A stretch of DNA of 64,000 nucleotides, taken from the NCBI RefSeq assembly GCF_001543895.1, contig NZ_JYIJ01000018.1:62001-126000 (forward strand), given 5' to 3'. This stretch comes from Carbonactinospora thermoautotrophica (GTDB lineage: Bacteria > Actinomycetota > Actinomycetes > Streptomycetales > Carbonactinosporaceae). Position 1 is the first letter of the stretch, and every line of letters starts with the position of its first letter. The notes below the pieces were generated by a model that saw nothing but the letters and a program-made list of their open reading frames with translations, was not told where the DNA came from and did no database searches. Below, in pieces: positions 60,321 through 64,000 of the stretch. The translations under genes and the position numbers were made by a program.

Positions 60321-60342
60321 GCCCCTGCCGCGAAGCAGGGGC
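60321..60342 (-). terminator. rpsT terminator
   Basis: GCCCCTGC (60321-60328) and GCAGGGGC (60335-60342) with a 6-nt loop, 28 nt after the rpsT stop on the minus strand. A CCTTTTCC run follows on that strand. It may also stop readthrough from holA. Confidence 0.65.
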
Positions 60343-60369
60343 CGAAGGCGAGGAGCCGTGCCAGGCGGC

Positions 60370-60636
60370 TCAGCTGGCCAGCGTGGTCAGCTTCCTGGCC
60401 ATAGCCGACTTCTTGTTCGCGGCCTGGTTCTTGTGGATCACGCCCTTGCTGACGGCCTTGTCGAGCTTGCGCGCGGCCTCGCGCTGCAGCAGCGTGGCCT
60501 TCTCGACGTCGCCGGCCTCGGCCGCTTCACGGAACTTGCGGATAGCGGTCTTCAGCGACGACTTGACCGCCTTGTTGCGCAGGCGCCGCTTCTCGTTCTG
60601 CTTGATGCGCTTGATCTGCGACTTGATGTTTGCCAC
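60370..60636 (-). CDS. rpsT: 30S ribosomal protein S20
   Basis: An 88-aa S20 with the classic start [20 protein letters not shown] and the C-terminal [19 protein letters not shown]. It binds 16S rRNA early in assembly. Convergent to holA and divergent from lepA, as in most actinobacteria. Confidence 0.97.
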   Translation of the reverse strand: MANIKSQIKRIKQNEKRRLRNKAVKSSLKTAIRKFREAAEAGDVEKATLLQREAARKLDKAVSKGVIHKNQAANKKSAMARKLTTLAS

Positions 60637-60964
60637 GTTGCGATCCTCTACCAGGCCTCGTTGCGATCCTCACCGGACCTTCAAGAAGCCTCGGTGACGT
60701 CATCGGGATTAGGGACGTGGGCAGCACGCAGGCGCCACACGTGGTGAAACAGGGTAGCAATCAACCCGTACGACGCTCAAACCGAGCGTGGTCCCCGCAG
60801 GCGGTCCCCGCTGCGGGCCGTCTGCGGGGCCGCATCACACCTCGTTCGGTGAGATCGTCGAACGTTCGCGCCCCTCCCACTGGTTGAAGCTGAGGAACCG
60901 GGCCAGGCGTGCGACCATATGGGCGTAGGTGAATCCCCGACATGACGCGAGACTGGACACCCGA

Positions 60965-62815
<1,851 letters not shown>

Positions 62816-62891
62816 CGAGCCGTCGGCCGCCCCGACGCCCGGGCGGCGAAACCGGAAGCCGCGGGCCCGCGCACCCATTAAGGTCTGATCC

Positions 62892-63527
62892 ATGCCGTAT
62901 GTGCGTTCCGTGAACGTGGGCGGTCCGCAGGAGGTCACCTGGCTGGGCCGGCCGGTGGTGACCGGGATCTTCAAGCGTCCGGTCGAGGGCCGGGTCCGGG
63001 TGAGGCGGCACAACCTGGAGGGCGACGGCCAGGCGGACCTGGAGAAGCACGGCGGGGAGTACAAGGCGGTCTACGCCTACGCGCGGGAGGACCTGGACTT
63101 CTGGGCCGGCGAGCTGGGCCGCGACCTGTCGGACTCGGCGATGGGGGAGAACCTGACCACGGTCGGCCTCGACGTGACCGGGGCGGTCATCGGCGAGCGG
63201 TGGCGGATCGGGAGCGCGCTGCTGGAGGTGGTGCAGCCCCGCCGTCCCTGCTTCAAGCTGGGCCTGCGGCTGGGTGATCCCGATTTTCCCCAACGGTTCG
63301 GCCCGGCCGCCCGGCCGGGCGCGTACCTGCGCGTGCTGGAGGAGGGCGAGCTGGGTGCCGGGGACGAGATCGTGGTCGAGCACCGGCCGGCGCACGGCGT
63401 CACGGTCGGGCTCGTGGCGTACGCCTACTTCCACGACAAGAGCCTCGCCCCGCGCGTCCTCGCCGCCCCCGAGCTGGCGCCCGGCGCCCGGCAGACCTGG
63501 GAGCGGTTCCGCCGGCACGCCGGCTGA
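62892..63527 (+). CDS. MOSC domain protein (YiiM-like)
   Basis: A 211-aa MOSC-domain protein. Motifs are GIFKRPVEGRVRVRRHNLEG, QADLEKHGGEYKAVYAY, SAMGENLTTVGLDV and the conserved Cys in RRPCFKLGLRLGDP, the sulfur-carrying residue of the fold. YiiM-type proteins reduce N-hydroxylated substrates with a molybdenum cofactor; that activity is assumed from family. ATG 62892. Confidence 0.9.
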   Translation: MPYVRSVNVGGPQEVTWLGRPVVTGIFKRPVEGRVRVRRHNLEGDGQADLEKHGGEYKAVYAYAREDLDFWAGELGRDLSDSAMGENLTTVGLDVTGAVIGERWRIGSALLEVVQPRRPCFKLGLRLGDPDFPQRFGPAARPGAYLRVLEEGELGAGDEIVVEHRPAHGVTVGLVAYAYFHDKSLAPRVLAAPELAPGARQTWERFRRHAG

Positions 63528-63705
63528 GCCTGGCCGGCGGGCTCGCCCGGGGCCTGCCCGCCTCGGCCACGGCGCCGGTCACGGCGCTACGGACCCGGGC
63601 GGCGTACGGACGGTCGCCGCGTGAAGAGCCCGCCGGTGCTGAGCCTGCCGGAGAATCGCGGTCCGGATCGCTCGGTTCGTCTTGGCCCGGACCACTCGGA
63701 GGTCC

Positions 63706-64000
63706 ATGGTGCGTGGTAATGGTCGCCCGCTCGTCCTGGTCGTCCTCGCCCTCCTCGTCCTTCTCCTCAGCGTGCTCCTCGCCGTGCGTGTCCTCGTTGA
63801 GGAGCCCACCGCACGGCCGGACGAGGCGTTGGCCCAGTTGCGCGAGCTGCCGGTCCGCCCGCCCGCGTCCATGCGCGGCTACAGCCGGGCGCGGTTCCCG
63901 CACTGGATCGACCAGGGCGACCAGTGCGACACCCGAGACGTCGTGCTGCGGCGCGACGGGCAGGGCGTGCGCACGGACAGCCGCTGCGAGCCGGTCGCCG
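63706..64000 (+). CDS. Secreted HNH endonuclease family protein (DUF1524), N-terminal part
   Basis: The gene runs off the window. A hydrophobic signal/anchor (PLVLVVLALLVLLLSVLLAV) is followed by YSRARFPHWIDQGDQCDTRDVVLRRDG, the start of the DUF1524/HNH nuclease domain found in secreted actinobacterial nucleases. The catalytic HNH residues lie beyond the end. ATG 63706 is very close to GGAGG (63698-63702); GTG 63709 would have better spacing. Confidence 0.78.
   Translation, partial: MVRGNGRPLVLVVLALLVLLLSVLLAVRVLVEEPTARPDEALAQLRELPVRPPASMRGYSRARFPHWIDQGDQCDTRDVVLRRDGQGVRTDSRCEPVA

Overview
The window is 64 kb of high-GC DNA from a filamentous-type actinomycete (Streptomyces/Streptosporangiales-like). 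The evidence is strong GC3 bias, frequent GTG starts, the gene order mreC-mreD-PBP2-rodA ... rne-rplU-rpmA-obgE-proB ... nadD-LytR_C-rsfS-phosphatase-tRNA-Ala ... leuS-degV ... comEA-comEC-holA-rpsT-lepA, and a pSAM2-like actinomycete integrative and conjugative element (AICE). I do not assign a genus.

Left core block (1-22 kb): cell-elongation genes (mreC end, mreD, PBP2, rodA), a radical SAM protein with its DUF2344 partner, a large RNase E/G, ribosomal proteins L21 and L27, the GTPase ObgE and glutamate 5-kinase ProB. proA does not follow proB. Instead there is a complete 5-oxoprolinase operon (pxpABC), which would recycle the cyclised product of ProB chemistry. Then come a Pro-rich membrane protein, two tiny membrane proteins, nadD, an LCP/LytR_C protein, rsfS, a histidine phosphatase (probable CTG start in a CTGA overlap) and tRNA-Ala(GGC).

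Mobile region (22.0-30.6 kb): an 8.5-kb AICE sits in the 3' half of tRNA-Ala, bounded by perfect 45-bp direct repeats. It carries int, xis, a RepSA-type HUH initiator, two tiny zinc-binding ORFs, a DUF2637 membrane protein, an FtsK/TraSA-like translocase, three small unknown genes and a GntR/UTRA (KorSA-like) repressor with four CCTCTAGAGG operators. Its right end has no gene but holds a perfectly paired three-way-junction element inside a 17-bp inverted repeat. It also holds a three-repeat CRISPR mini-array without cas genes and one isolated type I-E-like repeat.

Accessory/mixed region (30.6-49.2 kb): three paralogous small secreted proteins (Cys-x30-Cys, increasingly charged tails) share promoters, leaders and terminators and are interrupted by an IS5-family insertion. 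GuaB1 (GMP reductase type), two related anchored/cytosolic proteins, PolX and a leaderless marR follow. Next is a WXG100 / YwqJ-deaminase / SUKH polymorphic toxin-immunity locus with a second deaminase-SUKH cassette. After it lies a patch of frameshifted genes around a 52-bp perfect palindrome.

Right core block (49.4-64 kb): leuS behind a leaderless leader-peptide attenuator, degV, a marR-P450 operon divergent from comEA-comEC-holA, rpsT on the opposite strand, lepA, a MOSC protein and the start of a secreted HNH-type nuclease. The core blocks look continuous with a common actinobacterial order, so the 22-49 kb stretch is best read as an accumulation zone next to tRNA-Ala.
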